A DNA stretch of 64,000 nucleotides from a virus, in IMG/VR virus record IMGVR_UViG_3300023184_000026, positions 1-64,000 of that record. The stretch is one strand, 5' to 3'. This document shows positions 18,901 through 26,203 of the stretch, piece by piece (the first letter of the stretch is position 1; each line of letters begins with the position of its first letter). The notes below the pieces were generated by a model. The model did not search any database. It was not told the origin of the DNA and saw only the letters and a program-made list of their open reading frames with translations. Position numbers and translations under genes: made by a program.

Positions 18901-18959
18901 AATTCATTGTACTTGATTTCAATGTACTACCAACGGGTGCTACTTTTCCTGGAGCCTAA
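15945..18959 (+). CDS. 18: Tail sheath protein, gp18-like, with large insertion
   Basis: The protein forms the contractile outer tail. The N-terminal 100 residues show the sheath start (SPGVFTREIDQSF, VVVAPFPKGPGFSPTVVTSEADL, QYIRQQGQVTVVRVGG). The C-terminal ~270 residues carry the conserved polymerisation core (LNRGGIATAISVADRLSHTERDSLYEGRVNPIAAFPGQGVVAWGQKTLQ; RRLLIALKKFIASSSRYLVFE). At 1004 residues it is about a third longer than T4 gp18 (659). The extra length lies mainly between ~100 and ~650, a beta-rich region that would face outward by analogy. Codon use is less AT-biased than in neighbours, as expected of an abundant product. The tube gene follows at 22233, separated by several other genes. 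Confidence 0.93.
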   Translation: MAIEQNGNYSPSERIVSPGVFTREIDQSFLAQGVAAIGGVVVAPFPKGPGFSPTVVTSEADLANIFGDTDGTLYGPITAQQYIRQQGQVTVVRVGGLSGYEQKKALFVTAIAGQYSRFQENSIVSGSLLSGTIYPNSVVNSRFNITGSVNATFESGYYMNESNVIGTLQLRTFLSSSTNLYGAVTGSDGCLDYFRATASINNTPFLVSGSSPWNNTRLSELTISRVNGACDFVLEISGILTGSYGPFNPNGFQPGVGLTEDGCESSSYATGSDSVLLAVLANTAYDTGQNLYGFSGSLLHTSSAESITADFSLDLNTIYTDTEGNTASSSYGTYQFSLDGNSNKYITNVFGTDPVAGYYPVAALQKKEAAYTYVNFKHKTKKIITEMLESGSWKISVSFRDAMDFQDGILPADGTSTYDLTNAYTPYIRSQAIAGYNTADAQAYDLFKVHTLSDGTTSNLMYKVEISNVRSPGSISGTKYGSFTLGLRGYGDTDLKPNYLERYDNLNIDPDSPNFVARRIGDTYNYIDFNGKIIENGTFPQKSKYIRVETATSPWPVGSIPFGFGPYTSPIGGDYARLGKLAAMQYCSASIYTLQVGRYASGVVFNPAPGQADAELAGLYPNGSSVGPELDNKQYFAPVPQGASVNSNVAFDLENDCGISPLYVASQESLNVKKRRFILGFQGGFDGQSPSMPILIGDDILPTNQQGLDCSTSTSRGTYAYRQAISALSNADEFDFNLVVAPGINYDDHSYVATSIVDVCERRGDAFYIMDIAPNQTAGAAAIQNVVDLAGEFDTNYAASYYPWVKISESNSNKIMTVPPSVVMMGVYASNDKVAAEWFAPAGLNRGGIATAISVADRLSHTERDSLYEGRVNPIAAFPGQGVVAWGQKTLQRQPSALDRINVRRLLIALKKFIASSSRYLVFEQNVSTTRQRFLNIVNPYLESVQQRSGIYSFKVVMDDSNNTPDIVDRGILYGQIFIQPTRTAEFIVLDFNVLPTGATFPGA

Positions 18960-18981
18960 TATAGTATAAAAAGTTAAACTC

Positions 18982-19008
18982 AAAAGCCCACCGAAAGGTG
19001 GGCTTTTT
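18982..19008 (+). terminator. Rho-independent terminator after sheath
   Basis: AAAAGCCCACC, loop GAAA, then GGTGGGCTTTTTT: an 11-bp stem with a tetraloop and a T run, right after the sheath stop. Confidence 0.95.
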
Positions 19009-19033
19009 TATTGATATATTGAGTAGTATTGAT

Positions 19034-19042
19034 ATATTTATA
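19034..19042 (+). promoter_or_regulatory. ATATTTATA box, 4 nt before ATG
   Basis: ATATTTATA, then AGAT, then the ATG at 19047. It lies 25 nt past the sheath terminator, so a new transcription unit must start here. Confidence 0.55.
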
Positions 19043-19046
19043 AGAT

Positions 19047-19637
19047 ATGCATATATTACTGAAGAATATCTTGAAAGAAGCAGTGGCCAAAGAAGATGGT
19101 GAAAATCCATTAAAAATTCAATTATACGTGGATATGGACGGAGTTCTCGTTGATTTGGATGGTGGGTTTAAAAAAATAACAACAATGACACCAAAAGAAT
19201 ATTCGAAAAAAAATGGAAAAAATGCTTTTTGGGATGTTGTAGAAAAGAATCCAAATTTTTGGTTGGATCTGAATCCTCTACCGGACGCAAAAATTTTGTG
19301 GGACTTTATAAAAGATAATTTTAAAAATCCGTCGCCCATAATACTAAGCGCGGGACAAGGTTCCAATGTTAAAAAACAAAAAGAAGCTTGGATAAGAAAA
19401 TATATTGATTCAACGGTTGAGGTAAGAATTGCAACCTCTGGTTATTTGAAATCAAACTATGCCACAAAAATTCCGAATGTTATGAATGTGTTGTTGGATG
19501 ACACCGGTCCCGTTGACGTAGAAGACGGCAGGCCGGATAACATAACAGCATGGGAAAATGTGTCTGGCAACATTGCCATTCATCACACAGACACAGCGAG
19601 CAGTATACAAAAAATTAGAGATATACTCTCAATATGA
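19047..19637 (+). CDS. HAD-superfamily phosphatase-like protein with N-terminal helix tag
   Basis: A 196-residue protein. Residues 1-17 (MHILLKNILKEAVAKED) match the recurrent short helix of this genome and contain L-K-E-A, a T4-prohead-protease-like site. From ~25 a HAD domain follows: motif I VDMDGVLVDLDGG (nucleophile and acid Asp), a motif II region IILSAGQ, and a late LLDDTGPVDV acidic motif, in a layout like 5'-nucleotidase/NIF-type HAD proteins. The substrate is unknown. Its stop overlaps the next ATG (ATGA). The tag suggests possible capsid packaging. Confidence 0.7.
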   Translation: MHILLKNILKEAVAKEDGENPLKIQLYVDMDGVLVDLDGGFKKITTMTPKEYSKKNGKNAFWDVVEKNPNFWLDLNPLPDAKILWDFIKDNFKNPSPIILSAGQGSNVKKQKEAWIRKYIDSTVEVRIATSGYLKSNYATKIPNVMNVLLDDTGPVDVEDGRPDNITAWENVSGNIAIHHTDTASSIQKIRDILSI

Positions 19638-19882
19638 GCAATTTAAAACTGAAGTCTATTTTATTAAAAGAACAGTTTCATATCACCGACGTGATAGCTT
19701 TGGAAAAAGCATCCGGTGATTTCGCAAAGATGCTTATTAATAATAAAATTATTGGTTCGCATCACAAAAATATGACTGCTGCCGATACAAATATAAATCA
19801 ATATACAGAAGATATTGCAGAAGTTGTTCGCAACGAAATTATAAAATGGATGGATATGGCAAACAGACGAGGTGGAAGATGA
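19634..19882 (+). CDS. Small tagged protein
   Basis: An 82-residue protein starting MSNLKLKSILLKEQF, a looser version of the recurrent N-terminal helix. The rest (DNTNINQYTEDIAEVVRNEIIKWMDM region) is helical, with no family I can name. It is coupled on both sides by ATGA overlaps with the HAD gene and the nucleotidyltransferase-HAD gene, so the three are likely made together. Confidence 0.6.
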   Translation: MSNLKLKSILLKEQFHITDVIALEKASGDFAKMLINNKIIGSHHKNMTAADTNINQYTEDIAEVVRNEIIKWMDMANRRGGR

Positions 19883-21681
19883 AATACCCTTTATACAGAG
19901 ATACTTTATGTCCAAAACTTTGGAACATCAATGAAGATGGTGCCAAACTTGATAATATAGTGCGCAAAGGATTGTTAAAAATCGCGCAAGATTTTGTGGC
20001 CAATCTCAAGAAAGAAAATAATATACATATAAAGATATATGATATTGTTATCATTGGCAGCATCACCAATTATAATTGGACAGATTATAGTGATATTGAC
20101 TTGCATGTTGTCACAGATTTTAAAGATTTAGATATGACAGCAGATGATGCTCAAACACTATTTGATGCTATAAAAGTGGGTTGGAACAACAAACATAATA
20201 TTACCATGAAAGGGCATGATGTTGAAATATATGTTCAAGACACAGCACATATACCTACTTCAGCCAGTTCATATAGTGTGTTGAAAAATGATTGGATTCA
20301 AGAACCTATTAAAGAAAGTCCAACTTTCAACAAAGAACTTATAAAAAAGAAGTATAAAGAATACAAAAAGAAGATAACAACACTATTGTCAAAACATGAT
20401 GAAAATGCTCTAAAGAGTCTGTTGGACAAGCTTTATAAGTATCGTCAGTCTGGTTTGGACAGTGGTGGCGAATTGAGTGAAGAAAATATAGTATTCAAGA
20501 TTATTCGTGCTCATGGATATTTGGATAAAATCAAAGACAATATAGCCAAGAACTATGATGATAAAATGAGCGTCAAAGAAATGATACAAGAAGCACTAAA
20601 AGAAAATGCAGTACCAAACGACGCTGAGACAAAGGATCAAGTTCACGTGTTTGACTTTGATGATACTCTTGGCATTACCGACAATCCAAATGGAATTATG
20701 CTATACAAAGATGGACAGCCAGCGCATAAAGATATTAACACATCCATGCAATGGGTGCGTGCTGCTGGCTTAGAAAACCATCTAGTGTCGCCAAGAGGAA
20801 AATCTTCATCTATAATAATGTCTACAGATCCAAAACGTCAAGGTGCTATTTTCTATGTAGATTCTTCTGGACTGGCAAAGTTGACTACACTCAAAACCAT
20901 AGTATATGATCCATCAAAAGGAGAACCAAAGATTCCGGATAAAGGTGAAGCTGCTTTGATAGATTTTACACCATCGAGCGACGTAGATTCATCTACCACA
21001 AAACCAATCAAGTCAACCATAGACAAGCTGAAATCACTCAACTCAACTGGAGCAAAAACCGCAGTTATGACTGCCAGACAGGGTAGTGGAAGTACAACTG
21101 GACTTGATGGAAAAACGGTGAATGTGACAAACGAAAAAGATATACAAAAATTCTTGTCATCAAAAGGCGCAACTCCAAACTATGGAATAGTTGGAGTTAA
21201 GGGAAAAGACAAAGGTGATGAAATAGAAAAAAGATTTATATCTAGCCAAAAAGACAATCCTCCTAAAGAAATTCACTTTTATGACGATTCTAGGAATAAT
21301 ACTGTCAATGTATCAAAGCTTGGTGGGAAAATTCCATCCGAACTTTACATTTATGGACCCGGTCATTTTTCAGATGGAAGTGTAAATCCAAATACTCCAA
21401 ACCAATCTTTTTCAGAAAAAGATGCAGACAAGAAAAAAGATGAAAAAGAGAGAGTTTCTGAGGTCATTAGAAAGATGATACGCAAAGAAATTGCGATGAA
21501 CAAAAGCGAATATGATTCGGCGGTAGATGATGTTGTAGATGAAATATATGGTTATACAACAAAATATAAAAAATATCCAGATATAAATCCAATTTTAGAA
21601 AAACTGGCTAGTAGATTCAATTTAGATATTGAAACTGTTTATTCTGACGTTGCCAGAGGATTTCACAAACTGACGACATAA
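19879..21681 (+). CDS. Nucleotidyltransferase-HAD fusion protein
   Basis: Start chosen at MKYPLYRDTLCPKLW, whose ATG overlaps the previous stop. The ~600-residue protein is modular. Residues ~55-90 carry a Pol-beta-type nucleotidyltransferase motif (IGSITNYNWTDYSDIDLHVV, with the G-S and D-x-D of the catalytic site). A helical region follows to ~225. A linker then repeats the tag helix (MSVKEMIQEALKEN, with I-Q-E-A). A HAD-like domain follows (VFDFDDTLG at ~258, AVMTARQG, and HFYDDSRNN). A further tag-like helix (VSEVIRKMIRKEIA) precedes a C-terminal helical domain. Domain calls are by motif; substrates unknown. Confidence 0.7.
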   Translation: MKYPLYRDTLCPKLWNINEDGAKLDNIVRKGLLKIAQDFVANLKKENNIHIKIYDIVIIGSITNYNWTDYSDIDLHVVTDFKDLDMTADDAQTLFDAIKVGWNNKHNITMKGHDVEIYVQDTAHIPTSASSYSVLKNDWIQEPIKESPTFNKELIKKKYKEYKKKITTLLSKHDENALKSLLDKLYKYRQSGLDSGGELSEENIVFKIIRAHGYLDKIKDNIAKNYDDKMSVKEMIQEALKENAVPNDAETKDQVHVFDFDDTLGITDNPNGIMLYKDGQPAHKDINTSMQWVRAAGLENHLVSPRGKSSSIIMSTDPKRQGAIFYVDSSGLAKLTTLKTIVYDPSKGEPKIPDKGEAALIDFTPSSDVDSSTTKPIKSTIDKLKSLNSTGAKTAVMTARQGSGSTTGLDGKTVNVTNEKDIQKFLSSKGATPNYGIVGVKGKDKGDEIEKRFISSQKDNPPKEIHFYDDSRNNTVNVSKLGGKIPSELYIYGPGHFSDGSVNPNTPNQSFSEKDADKKKDEKERVSEVIRKMIRKEIAMNKSEYDSAVDDVVDEIYGYTTKYKKYPDINPILEKLASRFNLDIETVYSDVARGFHKLTT

Positions 21682-21695
21682 TCACCTATTAAAAA

Positions 21696-21722
21696 GCCCC
21701 GATTTCTCGGGGCTTCTTTTTT
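21696..21722 (+). terminator. Bidirectional terminator between convergent genes
   Basis: GCCCCGA (21696-21702) pairs with TCGGGGC (21707-21713), with A run before and T run after. It can serve the plus-strand operon and the minus-strand EF-hand gene. Confidence 0.9.
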
Positions 21723-21746
21723 TAAGTGAATTATTTCTTCACGAAC

Positions 21747-21962
21747 TTATTGCTTCTTTTTACCAGCGGGAGGAGGCGGCAACTTTGCTGCATCTTCTGG
21801 TGTAATCTTTGCTCGTTCTTCTTTGTCCAACTTACCATCCTTGTTTGTGTCATACTTTGCGACGATTGCTTTTTGCTCATCAGTCAGCGGCGGTCGTTCT
21901 TTCTTTTCTGCGGCTACAACTGACAATACTGATACCAATGCTAATAGGATATACTTCTTCAT
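21747..21962 (-). CDS. Exported single EF-hand protein
   Basis: A ~71-residue protein from MKKYILLALVSVLSVVAA (a start at 21983, seven residues upstream, is also possible). The first 18 residues are a clear Sec signal peptide ending VVAA. The mature part holds one canonical EF-hand loop, DTNKDGKLDKEE (D, N, D at positions 1, 3, 5 and E at 12), then TPEDAAKLPPPPAGKKKQ. It probably binds Ca2+ in the periplasm or outside. It is one of the few minus-strand genes, lies alone between a terminator and a ~250-bp spacer, and looks like a host-derived cargo gene (moron). Similar tiny proteins are familiar from Verrucomicrobiota and Planctomycetota; that is from memory. Confidence 0.75.
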   Translation of the reverse strand: MKKYILLALVSVLSVVAAEKKERPPLTDEQKAIVAKYDTNKDGKLDKEERAKITPEDAAKLPPPPAGKKKQ

Positions 21963-21983
21963 ATTTTTCTTTTGTTGCATCAA

Positions 21984-22232
21984 CCGTTATTGATTGACAG
22001 TATTTATTGTTATACATTTGGTTGGTATAGTCAATACTATTTGTACTATATTAAATTATTCTTTCCAAGTCATAATTGCACAATGAACACTATTTATTAA
22101 TGTGTCAACACCATTCATAAAATTCCCAACACTATCTTATTATAAGATTAAATAATTTTGATAATAATCAAACTATTTTATATTTTATCGTATATTTATA
22201 ATCAAAGAACAAACAATTAAACACCCAATATT
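21984..22232. promoter_or_regulatory. AT-rich spacer between divergent genes
   Basis: A ~250-bp noncoding stretch. It holds ATATTTATA at 22192-22200, 32 nt before the tail-tube ATG. In minus-strand sense an AATAAATA lies about 45 bp upstream of the EF-hand start. The middle contains short inverted AT runs (CTTATTATAAG at 22136-22146). No ORF or RNA gene seen. Confidence 0.5.
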
Positions 22233-22730
22233 ATGGCAGAACTAATAGACCAAAATCAAATTTTCTTTACAGCATTTGAGCCAAAAGTGGCCAATCGTTT
22301 CATAATGAATATCGACGGTATACCCGCGTATACTATAAAAGCAGCAGGTCGTCCCAATATCAACGTTGGTGTTATAACAATGGATCATATCAATTTGAAG
22401 CGCAAGTTGAAAGGCAAGAGCGAATGGCAAGACATTAATATCACTTTGTATGATCCAATCGTTCCGTCTGCTGCTCAAGCATGCATGGAATGGGTGCGTC
22501 TGGCACATGAATCTGTCACTGGTCGCAACGGGTATGCCGACATGTACAAGAAGGACGTACAAATTCAAGTTCTTGGTCCTGTTGGAGATATTGTTGAAAA
22601 GTGGGACATCAAGGGTGCGTTTCCTTCACAAGTTGATTTCAATGCAACTGCGCTGGATTGGTCAAGTGCAGGAGATGCGTTGACAATAAGTGTCACACTG
22701 AGCATGGACTATTGTATTCTGCAATTTTAA
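22233..22730 (+). CDS. 19: Tail tube protein, gp19-like
   Basis: A 165-residue protein that forms the inner tail tube. Length matches T4 gp19 (163). The family pattern is present: ANRFIMNIDGIPAYTIKAAGRPN near the start, a central YDPIVPSAAQACMEWVRL, and the conserved C-terminal WDIKGAFPSQVDFNATALDWSSAGDALTISVTLSMDYC. It has its own ATATTTATA box and ends at a terminator, consistent with strong separate late expression. Confidence 0.92.
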   Translation: MAELIDQNQIFFTAFEPKVANRFIMNIDGIPAYTIKAAGRPNINVGVITMDHINLKRKLKGKSEWQDINITLYDPIVPSAAQACMEWVRLAHESVTGRNGYADMYKKDVQIQVLGPVGDIVEKWDIKGAFPSQVDFNATALDWSSAGDALTISVTLSMDYCILQF

Positions 22731-22760
22731 TATAATAAGTCAAAGTTTGATTCTACACCT

Positions 22761-22793
22761 GAAAACCACCAAAAAATCGGTGGTTTTCTTTTT
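22761..22793 (+). terminator. Rho-independent terminator after tail tube
   Basis: GAAAACCACC (22761-22770) pairs with GGTGGTTTTC (22779-22788), followed by TTTTTT. Confidence 0.92.
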
Positions 22794-22942
22794 TATATAT
22801 TGTTATAAGAACTTGTCATTGAGCATTTTGTTCTTGACATCTGTTCATATCTGACTATACAATCTTGATTCCAAGCCACACAAATCACACAATAAATGCA
22901 AACACTGTGTAACTTAAATACACTTTTTTTATAAACTTATTG

Positions 22943-22951
22943 ATATTTATA
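22943..22951 (+). promoter_or_regulatory. ATATTTATA box
   Basis: The box lies 22 nt before the ATG at 22974. The rest of the 243-bp gap from 22731 holds the terminator and AT-rich sequence with no ORF. Confidence 0.5.
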
Positions 22952-22973
22952 TATACTTAAGAATAGAAAATCT

Positions 22974-23603
22974 ATGAATAAAGATCGACTAAAACAACTG
23001 GTAAGACAAATAGTAAAAGAAGCAATTGGATTGGGAGTGGCTGAAACCAATCTACAAGAAGGAACTCCACCAAATTTTCCAGCCGCTCTTAAAAAGAAAT
23101 TGTTGAATCAATACAAAGATGTTCCACAAAAAGCTTATGCTACAATGTGGAAGATGTATAATGCTAAAAATGAAGGTAATCAGCGTGTTTGTGAAATGTG
23201 GGCTGCTTGGGAATCCAAGGGAATGAATGAAGCTGTATCTGGTATGAATGTAGCTTATATTGCTAATGTTGATAACAATGTTTGCTCATTGACTGGTGAT
23301 GAAATTGCTGAAATTGTTAAAAAACATGGTGTTAAAATGCAATGGATTGGCGATGCAGCATTTGGCACAGAAACACTTCGTAATTATAAATTTAAGATTT
23401 CAGGTCCAACTGGAGAAATTGATACTTTAGTTGATGAACTAGCAGAAGAAAATGGTATTGAATTTCAGGATTCTAAATTGGAAGAACGTGATGAAGAACA
23501 TGATGAAACAGACATGAATAATCCAGAAGAAAAGCGTGAAGTTGAATTGGCTAAAAAAGCCAAAGCCGCTGCTGAAGAAATATTAAAAATGCACGGCAAA
23601 TGA
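22974..23603 (+). CDS. Tagged modular protein with 'KAYATMWK' module
   Basis: A 209-residue protein. Residues 1-19 (MNKDRLKQLVRQIVKEAIG) are a clear copy of the tag helix with the protease-like I-V-K-E-A. Residues ~30-80 hold PPNFPAALKKKLLNQYKDVPQKAYATMWKMYNAKNEGNQRVCEMW, a short module I recall from many uncharacterised marine and freshwater phage proteins. Residues ~90-165 form an alpha/beta domain, and an acidic then Lys/Ala-rich tail follows. It overlaps the next gene as ATGA. Function unknown; an internal capsid protein is possible. Confidence 0.7.
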   Translation: MNKDRLKQLVRQIVKEAIGLGVAETNLQEGTPPNFPAALKKKLLNQYKDVPQKAYATMWKMYNAKNEGNQRVCEMWAAWESKGMNEAVSGMNVAYIANVDNNVCSLTGDEIAEIVKKHGVKMQWIGDAAFGTETLRNYKFKISGPTGEIDTLVDELAEENGIEFQDSKLEERDEEHDETDMNNPEEKREVELAKKAKAAAEEILKMHGK

Positions 23604-24097
23604 AAAAATTTGAACTAAGAAATCTTATCAAAGAAATTGTTCAGCGTAAACTGAATGAAAATATTGGTCAGAACGCTGATGCTGTGAATAAAATTGTTGG
23701 TGAAAATTCTATAAAAGATGTGAAGATAATGACTCATGCTGGTTCACACAATTTAGAAATTGTAGAAATTTATGAAAACAACGGTGTTTTGTATTTTAGT
23801 GTAAATACAGATTCAGTTGAACAAAATGAAACTATTCAAGAAATTGGTGAAGTTGGCGCGATGGGTATTGCTTCACCAGAATCTGGTATGAAAGACTCAG
23901 ACAAAAAATCATTGGCTACATATCAAGCCGCTTTGGATAAATTCACCAATGACATTCGAAAAATTGATGCTGATGTTGCCAAGTTACAGGCACCGGTCCA
24001 AAGAAAAATAGAAGGACTTGAACGTAAAAAAGCAAGTTTGGCAAAGAAACAAGGTCAAATCGTGGACAGAATCAACGGCATCAAAGACAAACAATAA
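23600..24097 (+). CDS. Tagged protein with C-terminal coiled coil
   Basis: A 165-residue protein beginning MKKFELRNLIKEIVQRKLNE, the tag helix in its fullest form. A small beta-rich part follows (SIKDVKIMTHAGSHNLEIVEIYENNGVLYFSVNTD). Residues ~100-165 form a basic coiled coil (DKFTNDIRKIDADVAKLQ, GLERKKASLAKKQGQIVD). No known family recognised. It is co-transcribed with tagged genes on both sides. Confidence 0.65.
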   Translation: MKKFELRNLIKEIVQRKLNENIGQNADAVNKIVGENSIKDVKIMTHAGSHNLEIVEIYENNGVLYFSVNTDSVEQNETIQEIGEVGAMGIASPESGMKDSDKKSLATYQAALDKFTNDIRKIDADVAKLQAPVQRKIEGLERKKASLAKKQGQIVDRINGIKDKQ

Positions 24098-24100
24098 ATT

Positions 24101-25156
24101 ATGAAAAAATCTGAACTAAAAGATTTGATCAAAGAAATGCTACAAGATCAACATCCATTGCCACAAGACACGCATGCTACTGATTTGAATGAGTTGGTTG
24201 ACAATTCTGTTATGATTCAAACCAGCAAAGGACCATATAAATTTTGGGCAGATGAAGATCGTGAAGAAGACAATATCAAGTTGTTTCATTATGTCAAAGG
24301 ACCGGACGGCAAAGAATACGACGTGAACATAAGTCCATATGAAATTAATTGGAAATCCCCAGATATGATTGAAAAAGTAAAGAAGTGGATTGAATCTGAT
24401 ATGCCAAATACAAAAATCAGAGAAAATAATTTACAAGAAAACAAAACTACCATGAAAAAATCTGAACTAAAAGCACTACTAAAAGTAATTGTTCAAGAAG
24501 TTGTTGCAACAAAGCAAAAACGTATTGACGAAACCAAAAGATTATCTGGATTCAAGAAACCATCCACATCAAAAAATATGGGCAGTCTCAAAGAAGACAT
24601 CTTGAGCATGATTCGCGAAGCTATTGATGAATCGGACATTGAAGAAATTCGTGTTAAAGGTGCTGTGGGCAGCAAGTTTAAAGTGCAAGATTCAAGTTCT
24701 CCAACCGGCTGGGCAGTCAAAGGTCACAAGACCATTCCAGATGGCACACCAACCGAAGCTCCAAAAGGACCATATATTCCAAAAGGAATTGCTGGTATGG
24801 GTCGTCCAAAGAAAGTTGCACCAGTTTCAAGTGTCGGTGGATCTGACTTTGATACAGCAACTCGTGGTGCAATTGAAAATATTTTGACCGCCGCTCCCAA
24901 CACAACAGACAGCGATATTATACAACAATTGTCTTCAAGTGCAAGCGAAGAAGAAGTATCTCTCAATCTAGATCCAGCGTTTGTCAAGAAAACCGCAGAT
25001 GAATTGAGAAAAGAACTTTCTGCTGACACAGACAATCAACTAGACGACGCTCCAGAAAGTGATCTTGCTGCTATGTCATCTTCAGAAGAAAAAAGAAAAG
25101 CTGCACAGCGCGCCTTTATTATTAAGAAACTACAAGCAAAACGAGCAATCAAATAA
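24101..25156 (+). CDS. Protein with three tag-type helices
   Basis: A 351-residue protein with the tag helix at its start (MKKSELKDLIKEMLQ), again almost identically at Met118 (base 24452, MKKSELKALLKVIVQEVV), and a third time near residue 168 (LKEDILSMIREAIDE, with I-R-E-A). Between the first two lies a compact domain (MIQTSKGPYKFWADEDREEDNIKLFHYVKGPDGKEYDVNISPYEINW). After the third come VKGAVGSKFKVQDSSSPTGWAVKGHKTIPDGTP and a helical C terminus. Met118 could also serve as an internal start. The layout looks like fused tagged proteins or a cleavable polyprotein. Confidence 0.65.
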   Translation: MKKSELKDLIKEMLQDQHPLPQDTHATDLNELVDNSVMIQTSKGPYKFWADEDREEDNIKLFHYVKGPDGKEYDVNISPYEINWKSPDMIEKVKKWIESDMPNTKIRENNLQENKTTMKKSELKALLKVIVQEVVATKQKRIDETKRLSGFKKPSTSKNMGSLKEDILSMIREAIDESDIEEIRVKGAVGSKFKVQDSSSPTGWAVKGHKTIPDGTPTEAPKGPYIPKGIAGMGRPKKVAPVSSVGGSDFDTATRGAIENILTAAPNTTDSDIIQQLSSSASEEEVSLNLDPAFVKKTADELRKELSADTDNQLDDAPESDLAAMSSSEEKRKAAQRAFIIKKLQAKRAIK

Positions 25157-25160
25157 TATC

Positions 25161-26129
25161 ATGAAAAAACTAGTCATATCATTTCTGGCTCTGTTGCTGT
25201 TGACAGGCTGTCCAAGTATACCAAAAATGCCTAGTTTTGGAAAGAAACCGGAAAAATCCGAACAAACAGCAAAAGAGCCAGAAGTAAATGTGGCGGCAGT
25301 TGTTGCTGCACAAGCCGCAAAACAAGCAATGGAAAAAGCCGAAGCAGCAGAAAAGAAAGCAGCAGATGACAGAAAGAATATGGAGGCTGAATATGCCAAG
25401 TTAAAGGCGGAAACACAAAAGGCATATGATGAGTTGAAAAAGAAAGACCAAGACAACTTTGATCATATTGGCGAGTTGAATTATGGTATATACCATGTTA
25501 CACAAGAAAAGAAAAAGATAGACATCAACACAACCATTGCTCATTTGCGCAGCAAAGAAATAATGATGCGCACAGACAGATTGAATGACGCTGAAAAAGC
25601 TGAGATACAAAAAGAAGTTGCGGATGAAAAATCAAAAACAGTTGATCAATTGTATATCAAATACAAACAAACCATTGATTTGGCTGTGAATCAAAAAGCT
25701 CAATTGGATGATGCTGAAGCAATAATTGTTCAAAAAGAAAAAGAAAAGTCGCAACTAAAAGAATCCAATCGTATTGCAATTGAAAAAATAGAAGCCGAAA
25801 AGAAAATAGAAGTTGATCGCATTCGTGCTGATGCAGTAGATCAAGTTCGTTTATTAAAAGAAGCACAACAACAAGAACTTATGGTATGGTTGGTTAGATT
25901 GTTGGGCGGTATTGGAATATTGTTTGTGATTCTTGGTGTGTTGTTCAAGAGCTTCAATATGATATTTTCTGGCATCACATTTCTGGGTCTTGCATATATG
26001 GCAACAACAATTCCTATGTGGATTATAGGAGCAATAGCGGCTGGTTCTATATTATTGATGGGTGTTATTCAATTGATTACTGCAAACAAAAAGAAAGCAG
26101 CTGAATCGGACTCAAAGAAAAAGATATAA
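25161..26129 (+). CDS. Outer-membrane lipoprotein with long coiled coil and C-terminal TM helices (u-spanin-like topology)
   Basis: Start chosen at MKKLVISFLALLLLTGC, a type II signal peptide with lipobox L-T-G-C17; Pro at +2 does not signal inner-membrane retention. Residues ~45-238 are Ala/Lys/Glu-rich, near-continuous helix and coiled coil. Residues ~240-310 contain two or three hydrophobic helices (LMVWLVRLLGGIGILFVILG; GITFLGLAYMATTIPMWIIG; AIAAGSILLMGVIQLI), then a basic tail. Lipid anchor, coiled coil and C-terminal membrane anchor together match the layout of unimolecular spanins, which fuse the outer and inner membranes at lysis. It is much longer than T1 gp11 and has extra TM helices, so an envelope or exclusion role is also possible. 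Confidence 0.6.
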   Translation: MKKLVISFLALLLLTGCPSIPKMPSFGKKPEKSEQTAKEPEVNVAAVVAAQAAKQAMEKAEAAEKKAADDRKNMEAEYAKLKAETQKAYDELKKKDQDNFDHIGELNYGIYHVTQEKKKIDINTTIAHLRSKEIMMRTDRLNDAEKAEIQKEVADEKSKTVDQLYIKYKQTIDLAVNQKAQLDDAEAIIVQKEKEKSQLKESNRIAIEKIEAEKKIEVDRIRADAVDQVRLLKEAQQQELMVWLVRLLGGIGILFVILGVLFKSFNMIFSGITFLGLAYMATTIPMWIIGAIAAGSILLMGVIQLITANKKKAAESDSKKKI

Positions 26130-26203
26130 ATAATATCTTAGTTTTTATATATACACAAAACTTTTTGTAGTTCATATATATAACAAACAACCGTTATATA
26201 AAT

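Noticed and set aside
25059-25160. Longer N terminus for the lipoprotein gene
   Set aside because: The upstream 34 codons overlap the previous gene and would bury the signal peptide; MKKLVISFLALLLLTGC is the natural start.
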